In this document: positions 1 to 11,534 of the stretch, piece after piece
Layout of the letters: the number at the start of each line of letters is the position of its first letter
Position numbering within the stretch: the stretch's first letter is position 1
Origin: Thalassia testudinum
Taxonomy: Eukaryota > Streptophyta > Magnoliopsida > Alismatales > Hydrocharitaceae
Direction: 5' to 3'
Length of the DNA: 64,000 bases
NCBI GenBank assembly: GCA_037157565.1
Contig: JAZHRO010000036.1
Coordinates: 22,618,501 to 22,682,500 of the forward strand
Made by a program: the position numbers and the translations under genes
Notes under the pieces: generated by a model
Database searches by the model: none
What the model was told of the DNA's origin: nothing
What the model saw: the letters and a program-made list of their open reading frames with translations, nothing else

Positions 1-1334
1 ATTATTGTAGGAATAATTTTGCAAAGAAAAGTATTGTGAAAAGAAATTCCCCCCCCACAGGGATCTCTCAACCTCCGGCAGGCCTCAACAAACCCAAAAT
101 GGCCGCCGGCCAATTTTAGTAAGGGATTTGAAAATCCTTTGACTTGCATTGGGGAGGAAGAGCAGATGGGGGGGTGGATATAAAAGAGAAGATCTGGCCG
201 CCTTCCTTTCCCCCGGCGGGGACTCCCTCCCTCATCATCTTCACCTTCCCCACCATGGAGAGGGCATACACTGTGGAATTGGCATACACCGTGAACTCTG
301 TGCATTTGCCTCCCACCTTTGTCATCTTGATGGTCGCACGGTGACAGTGTGTGGCCACCACCGCAAACCACCTCACCGCGCGCTATGCCCTACGCACAAG
401 CCAGATCACGCACATAGCCCTCTCATCGTAGCCGCATGTTGCCAAAGCAATAGCATGCCCTCACCGTGTAGTACCCTCACCACACCCGTAGCAGCGCTGC
501 CACACGCGTGCACAGTGCTTACCGGCCTGCCCCACGCCATGCGGCCCCCTCTGGTCTCCATTCTCGATGCCGAGCACTGCGCGCAGTACCCCCACACGAG
601 CAGCCACATGCGGCCCGCGCACGCAGCCACACGAGGCCCCCGCATGCAGCCACAGCAGCTCGCGTGGGCTTCATCGTCGCCGGCGATTTCCTCCTTCATC
701 TAGCTATAGTCGGCCACCTTCGGCCGCCGCATCACCACCATCGCGAAGCACTCATCGAGGTGCACCATTCCATCGACTCTCGCAACCATTCATGCACGAG
801 CATTCACACGAGGAGGAGAGAGGAGAAATCCTTTATTTCTCCTCCAATTAAAAATTACCATCATGCCATTGCAGGGGAACACTATTCATTTATTTAAAGC
901 ATTAAATTATTAAGGTGAATTTGCATAGCCATCCTTCTACTTCATCCAAATTGCTTACAGATGAATATCTCTCATGAATGATTTAATGCATGTCATATAT
1001 ATTATGGTGAACAAGCTATATTCTAGAAATTAGTATTTATAGTGTTTACCAGTATCAAGATCATTATTTTACATGATATTATATAGTGGTGATTTTGCAT
1101 ATGCACACCTGTATTCTTGATTAATTATTTGAAGTAAGAAATCATGTTGAAAACATGTGTACCAGCTAGTATGCATACACATTGAGATTCCCAAATAAAT
1201 GAAGCACAACGCATTAGTTTAAATAGGCTAATTCCTCCCTGTGGAGACGACCTAACTCTTCATGGTTAGTTTTGAGAATTAAAATGTTTTGAAAAGTGAT
1301 TTTCTATCATGCGATTACATACAATGACACATCA
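1..1334. other. Unclassified LTR-like fragment
   Basis: There is no credible gene here; the short reading frames are low-complexity translations of a GC-rich stretch (about 100-820). A TATA-like box lies at 179-186. The segment 1225-1334 resembles the 3' end of a plant LTR: it has a CTCCCTGTGGAGACGACCT motif, like the CTCCCTGAGTTCGACC motif near the 3' end of other LTRs in this window, and it ends in CA at 1334. The body matches none of the other LTRs in the window. I read it as the right part of an LTR from a different family, possibly inserted into LTR G. No TSD or PBS was found to prove this. Confidence 0.3.
179..186 (+). promoter_or_regulatory. TATA-like box
   Basis: TATAAAAG sits between GC-rich blocks, like the promoter TATA boxes of the LTRs further on. 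It is assigned by sequence and context only. Confidence 0.3.
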
Positions 1335-3660
1335 TTTTATGTTAAAGTTTTCAACGAAAAAGAAGATCGCTGTTTCAATTATGATAAGGATAAAATTCAC
1401 CTAAACCTTCTAAAAATCATAGGAAAATATTCTCTAAGGTTTGGTATGCTTGATTTGACCATTGGAACCCAATTTGACCTAAAATAGTCTCAGATAGACA
1501 GTTATCCTAATTTAGGTTTTTGCACAAATTACATAGTCAAACTTGGTCAAAACCTAAATCTGACTTAACCATCAGATTCCTTGGGTCTAAATTAGGTTTG
1601 TACCAAAATTTGGGCCCAATCAGAGATTGACCTAGCTTGCATTTTAATCCTGCTCTGACTCTTTTTCTTATAAAGAACCCCTCAGCTTTTGAAATCCTTG
1701 CAGGGACCCTCCTAACTTCTTCATCTTCTTCACATCCAGGTTCCTGCCACCATTTGGAATAGCTGTAGCACCTCCAGCGAGTTTCTAGCGAGATTTTCTC
1801 GCTCGTTTCTCAATCAATCAGTTCCAGATTTGAACCAGAGATTCTTTGAGGAATTCTCTTTCAATCAAACCCGGCCTTAGACCCCAAGTCTTTCCCAATC
1901 TCTCATGCAAATGCATGGGTGATGTGGGTATTCCACATGCACAAGAAGCTTGGAGTTTCCAAGTTTGTTTCCAAGCTTGGAACTCCATCTTAAGCCCTAT
2001 AAAAGCATCCCCAATGCAAGGCCATGCTCCTTAGCATGGTTTGGGTCCAAAACCCTCTTCAAATCCCTACCTCTGACCCTTCTCTGACCTATCTCTGGTA
2101 GCTCTTCTTCCCTGTCTTCTTAGGGACAACCAACGAACAAATTGGCCCATCCATCATCCTCACCATCTTCCTCCACACCTCGTCGGTCACAGCAGGAACC
2201 ATCTTTCCCTCTCCTCGCTGTCGTTCACCTCACTGGAGAACTCGTCCCTTTCGGCATCAGCCAATCAAAGCCGGTGAGGATCTCCTTCCTCTTTGTCCCT
2301 TAGGTAGGTCCTTAGCTTCCTCTTCCTCTCTACTTTATTTCTCTCTCCCTCAACCCTTATTTCGACCATTGTCCACCTCGCTCCCCCATCATCATCCTCC
2401 ACATCGGTGAAGCTTCGACGAGCTTGCCACGCTATGCCACACCACCAAACACTCTCGCGTCACCTCCAAAACCTCTTCCATAACCTCAAGACCAAAAGCC
2501 CTCTCCTATTTCACCTATTCACCCACCCAAAACCTCCTCCGAACACCACCTGTCACCATTGCCATTATCGACTCAGACACACCCTTACATGCACTCCCAC
2601 GCTACAAAGATTCTGCCATCACCTTCGTCATCCTCAGGAAAACCTTCTAAACTACTTTGATGCAACCGCAAGGCCTTATTGCTTGTTTTAGGTCTTAGTC
2701 ACCGTCGACGTTCCGTCCGCCATCGTCAAATGCTTCCAGACCTTAATTCTAGCTCCTGAAGCCGTGGAGCTACTTCACCTATCTACCTGTAGAGAAAATT
2801 AGAGAACAAAGCTCTGTCGATGCTCCAATTGAAGGTGCTTCTTGCAGTTGTATGTGAAAGAAGGAAAGTAGGATAGTCCCACATCATGAACCGCAGGGCT
2901 CGCGACCACGCATATATTGATTTTGTGTTCTCATCTTGTTGCCTTGTAACACGAGGGGTCGGGTCCCTCATCCCCTAACATCTGCTAACCCGCCTATGCT
3001 CACTCCTCGGTCACCACACATGCCCAGTGACCCTGGACACTGTACATGATTTGGTTACCCGTGTATGGATTTGAATATGCCCTGGGTTTGAGAGAAGAGA
3101 AGAGAAATATAGGAGGAATTGTGAGGAGAGAGGGGGGTTTTTTCTCTTTAGGGTTCTTAACACTTGGTCACTGGCAAGAAGTGGTTCCCCTTATGCTGTA
3201 AAAGAAGAGAAGAGTTGAAGGCTTGAGAAGAAGATGAACAATGCCTTTGCACTGTAGTATCTAAGTACTTAAGTTGGCTGATTAATAAACTTGTCGTCTG
3301 ATTAAGCATTATCTATGTTACTGGTGCATTATTTAAGTATTATGGTTAAGGTTAAATTGAGGCATGCTTAATTAGAGGATTTAAGTGGTGATTCAAATCA
3401 CCATTATTTTTTATTCTCTTTTCTTTTTGCCCTTATATTCTTGACATACATGATAATTCATTGAATAGCTAATGTGACAGGTTACCATCCATTGAATATC
3501 ATTATTTGGCTCGATTCCTTATGCTCATTTACATTTTATTCGAGATTAGCACGTGAATTCCATATTTGCTCCTTGTGTTCGACTTCAAACTTTAAATTTG
3601 AGTATAAATTATATTAGTTTGAACACATTTGTCATATACTACAACACATATCTTAAATAA
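1335..3660 (+). mobile_element. LTR G: interrupted old Athila-type LTR related to C
   Basis: From about 1380 onward this follows the same order of segments as the C LTRs (compare 46530 onward): the block near GGATAAAATTC, a TATA box, a CT-rich stretch, a GGGTCGGGTCCCTCATCCC-like block near 2955, GCACTGTAG plus TTAAGT near 3250, and the final AGTATAAATTATATTAG block. It stops at 3660, about 22 bp before the point where the C LTR ends (6247). C therefore seems to have inserted just inside the 3' end of this LTR. Its left end is missing or replaced near 1335-1380. Nothing coding is visible. Confidence 0.6.
1952..2004 (+). promoter_or_regulatory. LTR G promoter: inverted repeat plus TATA box
   Basis: An imperfect inverted repeat (arms 1952-1967 and 1972-1986, spacer TTTC) lies directly upstream of TATAAAA at 1998-2004. 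The C LTRs have an analogous arrangement at 4470-4520 with different arm sequences. Confidence 0.5.
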
Positions 3661-6247
3661 TGACGAATTTGCTTTTAACACATCATGAGCCAAAACTAGC
3701 TCAATTTGGTCTGACAAGGTTGATGAAATCTCCTACCTATCCATCAGAAGGTCCTAAGGGCACATTATCTTGCTTTGAAAAGAAGAGAAGAATACAAGGT
3801 TCTTTCTGCAAAATTAACAGCATTCCACAAATACAGAATAACCGCAGGGTATTCAATGGTTTATTAAAGGTCATATGGTCATTAATGTCTAATAAGTGGG
3901 TCCATGCAGAACGAAATTGGTTTTCACACATTTCAAGAATTAATGGATATCTGAAACCCTAAAAATTGACCTGCTTAATTAATTGAGGTTCTTTTGACCT
4001 AAAATAGTCTCAAATAGATAGTTGCCCTAATTTGGGTTTCTGCATAATTTACCTAGTCAAAATTGGTCAAAACCTAAATATGACTTTACCATCAAATTTC
4101 TTGGGTCTAAATTAGGTTTGTACCAAAATTTAGGCCTAATCTGAGATCATCTTGACTTAGTTTACATTTTAATCCTGTTCTGACTCTTTTTCTTACAAAA
4201 TGCCCCTCAACTTTCAAAAATATTTGCGAACTACCCCCCCAACTTTGTCTTCTTCGCAGATGAGTCCCTGACGCCATGGCAAGTGTGAACCCACACACCT
4301 AAGGTTTCAATCAAGGATTCCTCCTTGATTACTTGACCTATCCCTCCCAAAATTGGAAGAGATGATCCTGAGGAAATCCCTGATCATCTAAACCTATTTC
4401 TAGTTTCCAAATCCTCCCTTATGGCTCGTGAGAATCCTTGGACCTCAAGCTTTCTTCCCCTAAAAATCCTATCTTCTCAGCTTGTTTCCAAGCTTAGAAG
4501 CTCGCTTGAAGGCCTATAAAGAACCTCCATGAGCAACCTCACCTCCTTAGCGAGAAATAGAGCCAAAAACCCCTCTTCTTCCTCAACCTTTGGCTTGCTC
4601 CACCTTGCTCTAGCAACTCTCCACCTCCAACCTCTTTGTCGGCTGCCACATACAATAGGCAATCGATTTTCCTTCCCCACATCTTTTCGCACCTTGAAAT
4701 ACCGGTGAGGTGCTTTCTATCCCTCCGTTGTTGTCGGTATCCACCTCCGGAGCACCTTCATCTCTGGCGTCGGCCATACTAGACTTGGCACCATCTTCGC
4801 TCCCCTTCATTTGACTTCTACCTCAATCGATACTCCTTCAACCATTGATCACCATAGAATCACCGTAGCTCTAATTCGACCCTTCACACGCCCTCCACAC
4901 CTCCATCTTCCACGTCGCCGGTGTACCTCCGGTGAGGCATTCCAGCCGCTACAGACCATCTCTCTACCCACCACCGTGTCCACGAGCATTGCCTCACCTC
5001 ACTTAGTAAATGCCCTAAAGAAATTTGGGACTTAGCTCTCTCTATCTCCTCACCCGACTCACGCACCTTTGTCTGCCTTCTTCGAGGTTGTCAGGCCTCT
5101 CTGACTACCTTCGCAGCATGCCACTGCCACCACCACCTTCGCCGCACTTGTGCGCATCTACTGAGCTACTCTGACGAGGCCTTTAGGCTATTTTCGTGCT
5201 TTCAGGTACGCAGGTCATCGACGCCATTAACACTCTAGGGGTGCATGCGAGTGAGCTCGAAGTGTAGGGGTATCGTAGTATGCAGGTACTGAGGTGCTTT
5301 CAGGCATGAGTGAGCTCGAAGTGTGTTCCTATGATAGCTGCTCCAGGCTCCAACTGCAAGCAGTGTGGAATAGCCCCAGGACCCTTCCCTGGTCCTTGAT
5401 TGGGAATGCCAACCTTAGCTGCATCTTTAATTAGTGGCATCTTCATCTGTGGGTGCATGCGAGCAAAAAAAGGTGGGGATAGTCCCACCATGGAAACACA
5501 AAAAGAACTAAAGGTGCATAAAGTGATTTTATGATTAGGGCTTATCACCTCCAAACACGGGGTGAGGTCCCTCACACCCGCACCCAACCTGATTGCCTAG
5601 ACCTATCACTCCTCGCTCATGACCACCCCCAGTGAGCCTGGACTCGATTACCTGTACTTGTATACCTGATTATTTGGATATCTGAGAGAGGAGGAAAGAA
5701 GGGAAAGAGAGAGAGAGGGGGGGGAGGGTTTTGCTTCCGAAGGATTTGAAAGAAGAAGGGTCATGCTGGGAAGGAACGAAGAGCAAAAGTAGCCAAGGTA
5801 GAGAAGAGAAGAGGACGAAGAATAGTGCTTACGCACTGTAGCAGGGTGCTATTTAAGTTGTCTGTCCTAAGCATTCGACATCTGACTCCACTAAATCGTG
5901 CATTTGAGGCTATACTCCTTACTTATCTTACATGGAATTACTTGGTTGATACTGTGCATTTATTTGGTATAATTGTAAAGGGTAATTAGTGATTTAAATT
6001 ACCATTTTACCCCATTATTTTTGCACATTGCTACTGATTCTCATATATATATATATCATTCTTGCATGGATTTTTTATTATAAATTACTAATCTGTGGTT
6101 ATATTGTGATCTTGAGATTAATTGCAATACTTACTCCCAGTGAACAACCTCGGACTTCAAATTCGAGTATAAATTGTGTTTGTTTTCTTATGATTTAGAC
6201 TATACTACGATGAAGTATTTTAAAACATCAATTTCGCATGTTAAACA
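3661..6247 (+). mobile_element. 5' LTR of element C
   Basis: It starts with TG, ends with CA next to the PBS, and aligns along its length with the 3' copy at 46196-47850. Relative to that copy it lacks roughly 90 bp after position about 3992. The TATA box is at 4515-4520. Its U5 carries the near-palindromic GGTGAGGTCCCTCAC block near 5562, GCACTGTAGC near 5834, and TTTAAGTTGTCTG near 5853. It contains no gene. Confidence 0.8.
4470..4520 (+). promoter_or_regulatory. LTR C promoter: inverted repeat plus TATA box
   Basis: An inverted repeat with arms CTTCTCAGCTTG and CAAGCTTAGAAG around a TTTC spacer (about 4473-4500) precedes TATAAA at 4515-4520. The same layout, with changed arms, is seen in LTR G and in the 3' LTR of C (TATA at 47132-47137). 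Confidence 0.5.
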
Positions 6248-6250
6248 ATT

Positions 6251-6268
6251 TGGCGCTGTTGCTAGGGA
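6251..6268 (+). other. Primer binding site of C (decayed)
   Basis: TGGCGCTGTTGCTAGGGA lies 3 bp after the LTR end. It differs from the Asp-tRNA-type PBS of B (TGGCGCCGTTGCCGGGGA) by two C-to-T changes, as expected of an old methylated copy. Confidence 0.8.
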
Positions 6269-7212
6269 GCAACGCACAATTTGATTTCTCTGATTAAAAT
6301 TTCTGATCTAGTATTGACTTGATTTATCTCTTCTGCTGTGATCTATGTAGGGGATTCATTCAAGGAGATCAACTGCACATCAAACACTCTAGGGGTAGGT
6401 AATCTCATCTTCTTTTCCATTAAGCCCCTGATTATGAGAAAAGCTAAAAAAGGGAGAAATCAATTAGGATCAACTTGCATGTTCTACCTAGAATTAATCA
6501 TCAGGTTGTTTGATTTGATTAGAAAAATCCTGAACCTGATTTCTACACCTATTAAGGATTTATGACACCTAGGGCTACTCACCTTTTTGATTGAGCCCTA
6601 AGTGCCAAATTTGGACAAAAAATGATTAGACCAATTAGAGACAAAATTAGGGTTTCCACTTTAGGGTTGAGGATCACACTTGCTTAAAAGAGAATCTACT
6701 TCCCCAAACTGTGTGTTTCTTAAGCCTTGATTTAATTTACCTAATCAAGAAAACCCTAAAATCAAGCTCTAAACATGCACTTGAATCCTAAAATTGGGAC
6801 CTAATAATCTCAGGACAAATCAGGTGAAGTTGACCCACCTTGTGGGGTCAACCATTCTTCAAATTAGGTCACCACTCACAAATACATCTTAAAGTTCAAG
6901 TGAAATCCTAAGCACCTCATCTAAACATAAAATTGGCAGACTTAAGAGGTCAAGCCAATCATTCTGGTCTACATGGATCCATGGTGACAAGGAAGGTTGG
7001 GTGGGGGAAACCCTACAACCCGTGTGGACACTCTACCGTGTAGGGGTCTTTGTGGGACTCTCCCTTCCTAGTTGCCCAGGTACTTCTCAAGTGGATGGCT
7101 TTGTGATCGAGAGGTATCATCCGCCTCGAACCTCTATTGTCATCCAAAAAATATTTGGGTGTCTTGATTGGGTCCATTACACCTTCTATCCCTCGTCTAT
7201 TCCATTGGTGTA
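6269..7212 (+). other. Leader of C, interrupted by B
   Basis: This is the untranslated leader between PBS and gag. An acceptor-like pyrimidine stretch ending in AG lies near 6350. The part 6990-7200 is clearly homologous to the leaders of A, B and F and holds a copy of the uORF (7001-7243, which runs into the inserted B LTR). The leader stops at 7212, and C continues at 34524 with the gag start codon. Confidence 0.75.
7208..7212 (+). repeat. Left TSD of B (GTGTA)
   Basis: GTGTA precedes the TGATGAGAACC start of the B LTR and is repeated at 34519-34523 directly after the B 3' LTR. Confidence 0.9.
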
Positions 7213-7301
7213 TGATGAGAACCTCATCATGAGCCATAACTAGCTCATTTTGACCTAATACAAAGGATAAAAGCTCCTATATAACTTAAGGAAAGGCTTA
7301 A
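7213..7301 (+). mobile_element. 5' LTR of B, first 89 bp, split off by A
   Basis: This is the LTR start TGATGAGAACCTCATCATG and following. It joins in sequence to 20929 onward once A and one TSD copy are removed; the uninterrupted order is seen in the B 3' LTR around 31858. Confidence 0.92.
7297..7301 (+). repeat. Left TSD of A (CTTAA)
   Basis: CTTAA at 7297-7301 and 20924-20928 flanks A exactly. The B 3' LTR has the single unoccupied copy (GGCTTAACTCAG near 31851). Confidence 0.95.
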
Positions 7302-10062
7302 TGAAGAACGTCGGTTTCAGTTGTAACGTTGTAGTAAAGCTGGTTGTTACCAACGTTTCATATAAAATTTTTTTACTCGGAAAAATAAAAGAGTTCCCGA
7401 GGTCGAACTCAGGGAGCAAGTTGTATTCTAGAGATATACAAGTTCTATTACAAAAATAAAGAGAGAGAGAGAGAATTTGTTGTTCTCTTTGTTCTGCAGA
7501 GGGGGGTGCTCTTCTTTCTCTCTTTCTTTAGATCTCCTTCTTTCTCTCTGTTCAGGTGATATTCTTCTCTTGCAATGTGGTGCTCTTCTTCTTCTTCCTG
7601 CTGTTCTTCCTTGTTTTCTTTCTTTCTTTGTCTTCAGATCTTCTTCTTCTTTGCTTGCTTCTTGCTTCTCTTCATTCCTTCTTCTTCTTTGTCTTCACCT
7701 GCCTTGACCTCTCTTTTTCTTCTTTCGCGATGGCCGTTGCTCTTCCTTCTTCTTCAGCCTGTCTTCTTTCCTGCTCTGGCTGCTGACCTTCCGTCGTCTG
7801 CCCCGGTGCTGAGACGACTTAACGATGCCTTCGCTACAGTGCAGCAGCTCCTTCTTCTTCAGCGGGTCTGCTTCTTCTTCTTTGGCCTGCACACTTCAGA
7901 GTTTTTTCGTCAAGAGGCAAAAACCTATTCTACCCCCCTCCCCCGCGTATCTCTCTCTCTGAAATCACTCTTCGGAAGCTCTCCCAGAGCGCTACCGGGT
8001 AATCGGGTTCGGGTCAGGCCCGGGTCCAGGCCCACCGGCGTGCGTGGTGGGCGAGGAGTGCAGGTCAGTCTAATCGGGTCGGGCCAGGTCCGCGGAGCGT
8101 GGTCACGGACGAGGCCGAGTCGGGTCGGGTCGGGTGAGAGGGACCTCACCCCGTGGTAACTGAGGCAAACAGATGGTGGCACTTTTGCAATTTATGTGGG
8201 TGTGTGGCTTCAGAAACTCCCGAGGTGGGACTATCCGCGCACCCCTCTTCTCTCACGCCTGCAGCAGGGATGGTGCTTCCAATTGCAACAGCTGTTGAGG
8301 CGCGCAACTTCAATTGAGGGCCAGGGTGTGTGCGCAAGACTCTTTCGCGCTGGCCGTGGCTCTTCAACCTGGGATATCTAGGCTTGGAGCAACCTCAAGC
8401 AAGCTTCGAGCTTCCTCGCCAATGGCGGTCAAGGCCTGGAACCTGAAATCAATAGAACGGCCTCTCGGCCAAATCAGACAGGCGGGGGACCTTCGCCGTG
8501 GCACGGCGAAGGTGGTCAGGGGGTCTGCAGGGGGCGAGATGGAGCTAACAGGTCGTCCTAGGTCAAACTGTGAGCGAGGAAGTGGGTGTGTTCGGTGGGT
8601 CTGCAGAGGGTGTTTGGTGGGAAGTGGAGGGGCGGAAGAGGATCAGGGTGAGGAGGCGGAGGTTTTGCGGTGGCCGGCGAGCCGTGTGGGTCGCTGAGGT
8701 GATGGGAGCGGCTCGCCGGAGGGTGGTCGGAGGCGGAGAGGATGAGGGTGAACAGGAGCGGTCGAGGGTTTAATTGACTAAATTGAAAGCGGGGAAAGAA
8801 AGAGGAGAAGAAGGGGAGTAGGTCTAACTTAACTGCAGGGACGAAGGGGGAGGAACAGGGCGACAGTCGTATCGACTGTCGCCGGAGAAGATGATGCTCA
8901 GAGAGAGGGGCGGCGGCGAGCAGAGGGCTGGAGAGGCGCCAGCTGGGTGCGGCGTGGCGCGGGAAGAGCAGGGGAGGAGGTCTCTGCTGCTGGTATTGCG
9001 GCAGAGCGAAGAGGTGGAGGGGGAGGAAGTCGCCGGAGCTGGTGAGCGTCTGCCGGAGGAAGAAGAGAAGAAAGCTGGGGGTTTTCTCCGTCAGATCCAG
9101 GCTGCCCTCGTCGGTGGAGCGGCGGGGGGTATTTATAGGGATGAAGCAGGGAGGAAGGCGGAGGGAGACGACGTGTCTCCCTCGCCGGAGCATGGTCGGA
9201 ATACGAACCCATACCATCCGTGCGTTCGCACGGCCGGTATGGGGGGCTGCAATGACCATGGGGGTGCTCCTGCGACAGCTGACGACGCAGGGCACCCCCG
9301 GTACACATGCCAGGTCCTCCACCTCACCCTGCGCGGCGCCATGCTCCGCGCAAGGTCGCCGGAGCATGGTGCTGGCAGGGTTTTGCAGGAGGGACCTGTT
9401 TGCAAAGAACGAAGGAGAGTTAGGGGCCTAAATGCGAGGGTTCAAAAGTTGAGGGCCAAAGAGTAAATATATGAGGACCAAAGTGTAAAGTCGGCCAAGG
9501 AGGTTTCTTCTTAGGCTCAAGTTTTTATACATGACTAATTGGAACCTAAGGAATCTGATGGTAAATTTCATTTTCATATTAAATCTTGTTTGACCGGTCA
9601 ATTTGCGTAAAGACCCAAATTAAGTTATTAATTGGGCATGGTTCTCAATGTAGGTCAAAATGGGTTCTAAAGGCCAAATTGAAGGTTCTAAACCCTAGAG
9701 ATTATTTTTCTATGAATTTTAGAGGGTTTATTCTATTTTTACTTTGCCTCGAACCTTGTGAATTGAAGTGGTTTATTTTAGGGTTACAGATTATCATTTG
9801 GTTCCTTGGAAGTGCTGTAGCCCTTGCTAGATCATCTCATCCCACTTTTATTCTTATTAAGCTGTTTTGACCTGTGTTTGGGCCCTGAATTACCCTGTAT
9901 GCAGATTATACTGGTAAAATTGCACTTTTACCCCTTATGACTGGTTTTCTTCTCAAACTCAGAATTCTCTGAGTTAAGCCTTTCCTTGAGATATGTAGGA
10001 GCTTTTATCCTTTGTATTGGGTCAAAATGAGCTAGTTATGGCTCATGATGAGGTTCTCATCA
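7302..10062 (-). mobile_element. 3' LTR of A
   Basis: This is almost identical to 18162-20923. In sense (minus) order it holds the TGATGAGAACC start (10062), a promoter palindrome (9208-9243), a TATA box (9130-9137), hairpin sequences at 8860-8882 and 8490-8512, an AG-rich sense tract (about 7900-7450), the U5-end dyad motif, and a TTCTTCA end at 7302. The many reading frames across it are shadows in GC-rich or simple sequence, and none looks like a real protein. Confidence 0.93.
7452..7900 (-). repeat. Pyrimidine-rich low-complexity tract in A 3' LTR
   Basis: The plus strand is dominated by CTT/TCT (sense strand GAA/AGA) for about 450 bp. The same tract occurs at 18313-18761 (A 5' LTR) and, as GA-rich plus strand, in the B LTRs at about 23010-23412 and 33933-34335. 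Shorter counterparts occur in E (42485-42710) and F (52600-52790, 63415-63600). Confidence 0.85.
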
Positions 10063-10075
10063 TACCCCCATGCCT
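10063..10075 (-). other. Polypurine tract of A
   Basis: On the minus strand AGGCATGGGGGTA directly abuts the 3' LTR start TGATGAG. The same sequence or a near match precedes the 3' LTRs of C and F. It would prime plus-strand DNA synthesis. Confidence 0.85.
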
Positions 10076-10512
10076 AGCTTTTGCTAGTCCCTTAGCAAAA
10101 AAAACTTAAGGTTTCAACCCTTGTTCTAGACCATGAAGTTTTCAATGGTTTTAGATAAGTGCCTTTTTATTTGAGCATAGATTAGGTTAGAATGCTGACC
10201 ATAGGCCTAAAAGATACTCTAGTACCAATCAAGATCCAAATCTGTCTAGCCTTAGCCTCAGTCTTTTAGCAAAGGTTTTTAAGGCCCGCAAGAACTAACC
10301 TAAGGTTTATTGGACTTCGTGGTTAAAGCACCCGTGCTTGAAATGATTTTAGCCCTGGCCCAGTTCGCAGTGCGTTTTGTAAGAGAGAGATAGAAAGTTT
10401 TTTCTGTTTGGAGAGTTTTCTCTCTCTTTTTCTTTTTAGTTCTAGCCTAGGATTGGCTTTTCAACACGGTCTGTATCAGATTCCTTGCTCCCATCATCAA
10501 TCCTCAAGGGTT

Positions 10513-10658
10513 CCTGGCGATCGATGCTTCGAGATAGCACCGCCCATGGCAACCCCCGGAACCCTGGCTATTGAGATTTCGAGATAATCCCATCCATGGT
10601 ATTCCGTGGCCGAATCCAGACCCTGGCAATTGACACTTCGAGATAATGCCATCCATGG
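10513..10658 (-). repeat. Three spaced copies of a 38-bp motif (A)
   Basis: Copies at 10513-10549, 10562-10599 and 10621-10658 share CCTGGC, then TTCGAGATA, then CCATGG at fixed distances, with a period of about 50-59 bp. Equivalent triplets occur in B (31199-31344), C (45586-45732) and F (55373-55519). Confidence 0.8.
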
Positions 10659-11258
10659 AATCTGAACCAGCAGAGTGCTTATATGCCCCCCGTAGGATAT
10701 GTAAATATCCTAAGAGACAAGCACCGAGGAGATGATATTTTGTTACGTATCTTCGAGGGGATTTCCCGCCTCTCCGCGCTGGGAACTCGTCCAAATCAAC
10801 TTGTGTTGATCGGCCATTCCTATTCTAGGTGTTCTTTTCAGATTTTTGCGACGCTTCTGCGTGATTCTGATTTTTACGCTTACTGAACCAGGCTGTGTGT
10901 GAGATTAGGGTGCTTAGGTTACTGAGTCCCGTAAACCAAAAGTTAGTTAACGAGGCCGAATACTCCCTAAGCCTTAGACCTAATACTTCAGCTTTTCATT
11001 TTCCTCAACCTCTTGAGGAGTGTCCAGATCTTAATGGGTACTAAGAGTCTATTCAAGAATGCCTAAGGTTTGCATTCTTACTAATCTCATTGTGCACTTT
11101 TCAGTTATTTTCTTGAATGAGGTCTAGAACTTAGGTTAATTCCTTAGTTCCTTACTAATGACTATCAACTTTTCTTATAATTTTGTGCTCCTTTTTCATT
11201 TTGTTTCTTCTCTCCTTCACAAAATTTTCCTTCTCCGCTTTTCCTCTTATTCTTTTTC

Positions 11259-11260
<2 letters not shown>

Positions 11261-11289
<29 letters not shown>
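11261..11289 (+). repeat. Homopolymer run of 29 T
   Basis: This poly(T) run on the plus strand (poly(A) in the sense of A) lies in the post-pol region. B and F have shorter A/T runs at the equivalent place. Confidence 0.95.
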
Positions 11290-11294
<5 letters not shown>

Positions 11295-11478
11295 TTATGG
11301 TATTTTTGGCATATGTGAATTTTTTGTTTGAAACCTTTTCTTACGAGTTTTTGCACTTTCATACCCCCCCATGCCTAAGATTTGCAATGTCCTCATTGTA
11401 ACCTAGGGGGTCTTAGTTCAGGGTGAACTTCGAGTGCTGAAAGGTGTCAGAACAAGTTTCAGGTTTTCAAAGAGAATG

Positions 11479-11494
11479 ACGGGCTGCCTCCCGT
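11479..11494 (-). other. Stem-loop after the pol stop (A)
   Basis: In sense, ACGGG-AGGCAG-CCCGT lies about 40-55 bp downstream of the gag-pol stop. B has ACGGG-AGGCAA-CCCGT at 30265-30280. C (41929-41944) and F (56456-56471) keep the site with one stem change each. The surrounding GCGCTTAACGGGAGGC block is shared by all. Confidence 0.6.
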
Positions 11495-11534
11495 TAAGCG
11501 CTGAGTTTTACGCCATCGGCTGGGCGCAATAAGC

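Larger units (their letters stand above)
10076..11534 (-). other. Post-pol non-coding region of A
   Basis: About 1.46 kb lies between the gag-pol stop and the PPT, with no ORF of note, so no env-like gene. Despite being non-coding it stays recognisably similar to the same region in B, C and F. It contains a three-copy 38-bp motif (10513-10658), a short AGGATATTTACATATCCT-type inverted repeat near 10696-10713, a run of 29 T (11261-11289), and a stem-loop (11479-11494) just after the pol stop. Confidence 0.8.

Noticed and set aside
149..703. 184-residue ORF near the left end
   Set aside because: His/Pro/Ala-rich low-complexity translation with overlapping open frames on both strands; no known domain.
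3737..3962. Short ORFs at the start of the C 5' LTR
   Set aside because: They fall in LTR sequence and are broken in the 3' copy; no homology recognised.
7575..8159. 194-residue ORF rich in Ser/Phe/Leu (twin at 18436-19020)
   Set aside because: It is a translation of the CTT/TCT-rich LTR tract on the antisense strand, so not a membrane protein.
8558..9367. 269-residue minus-strand ORF (and its twin at 19419-20228)
   Set aside because: It lies fully within the A LTRs, is proline/serine-rich with no recognisable domain, and exists because GC-rich LTR sequence has few stops. Frames on both strands are equally open.
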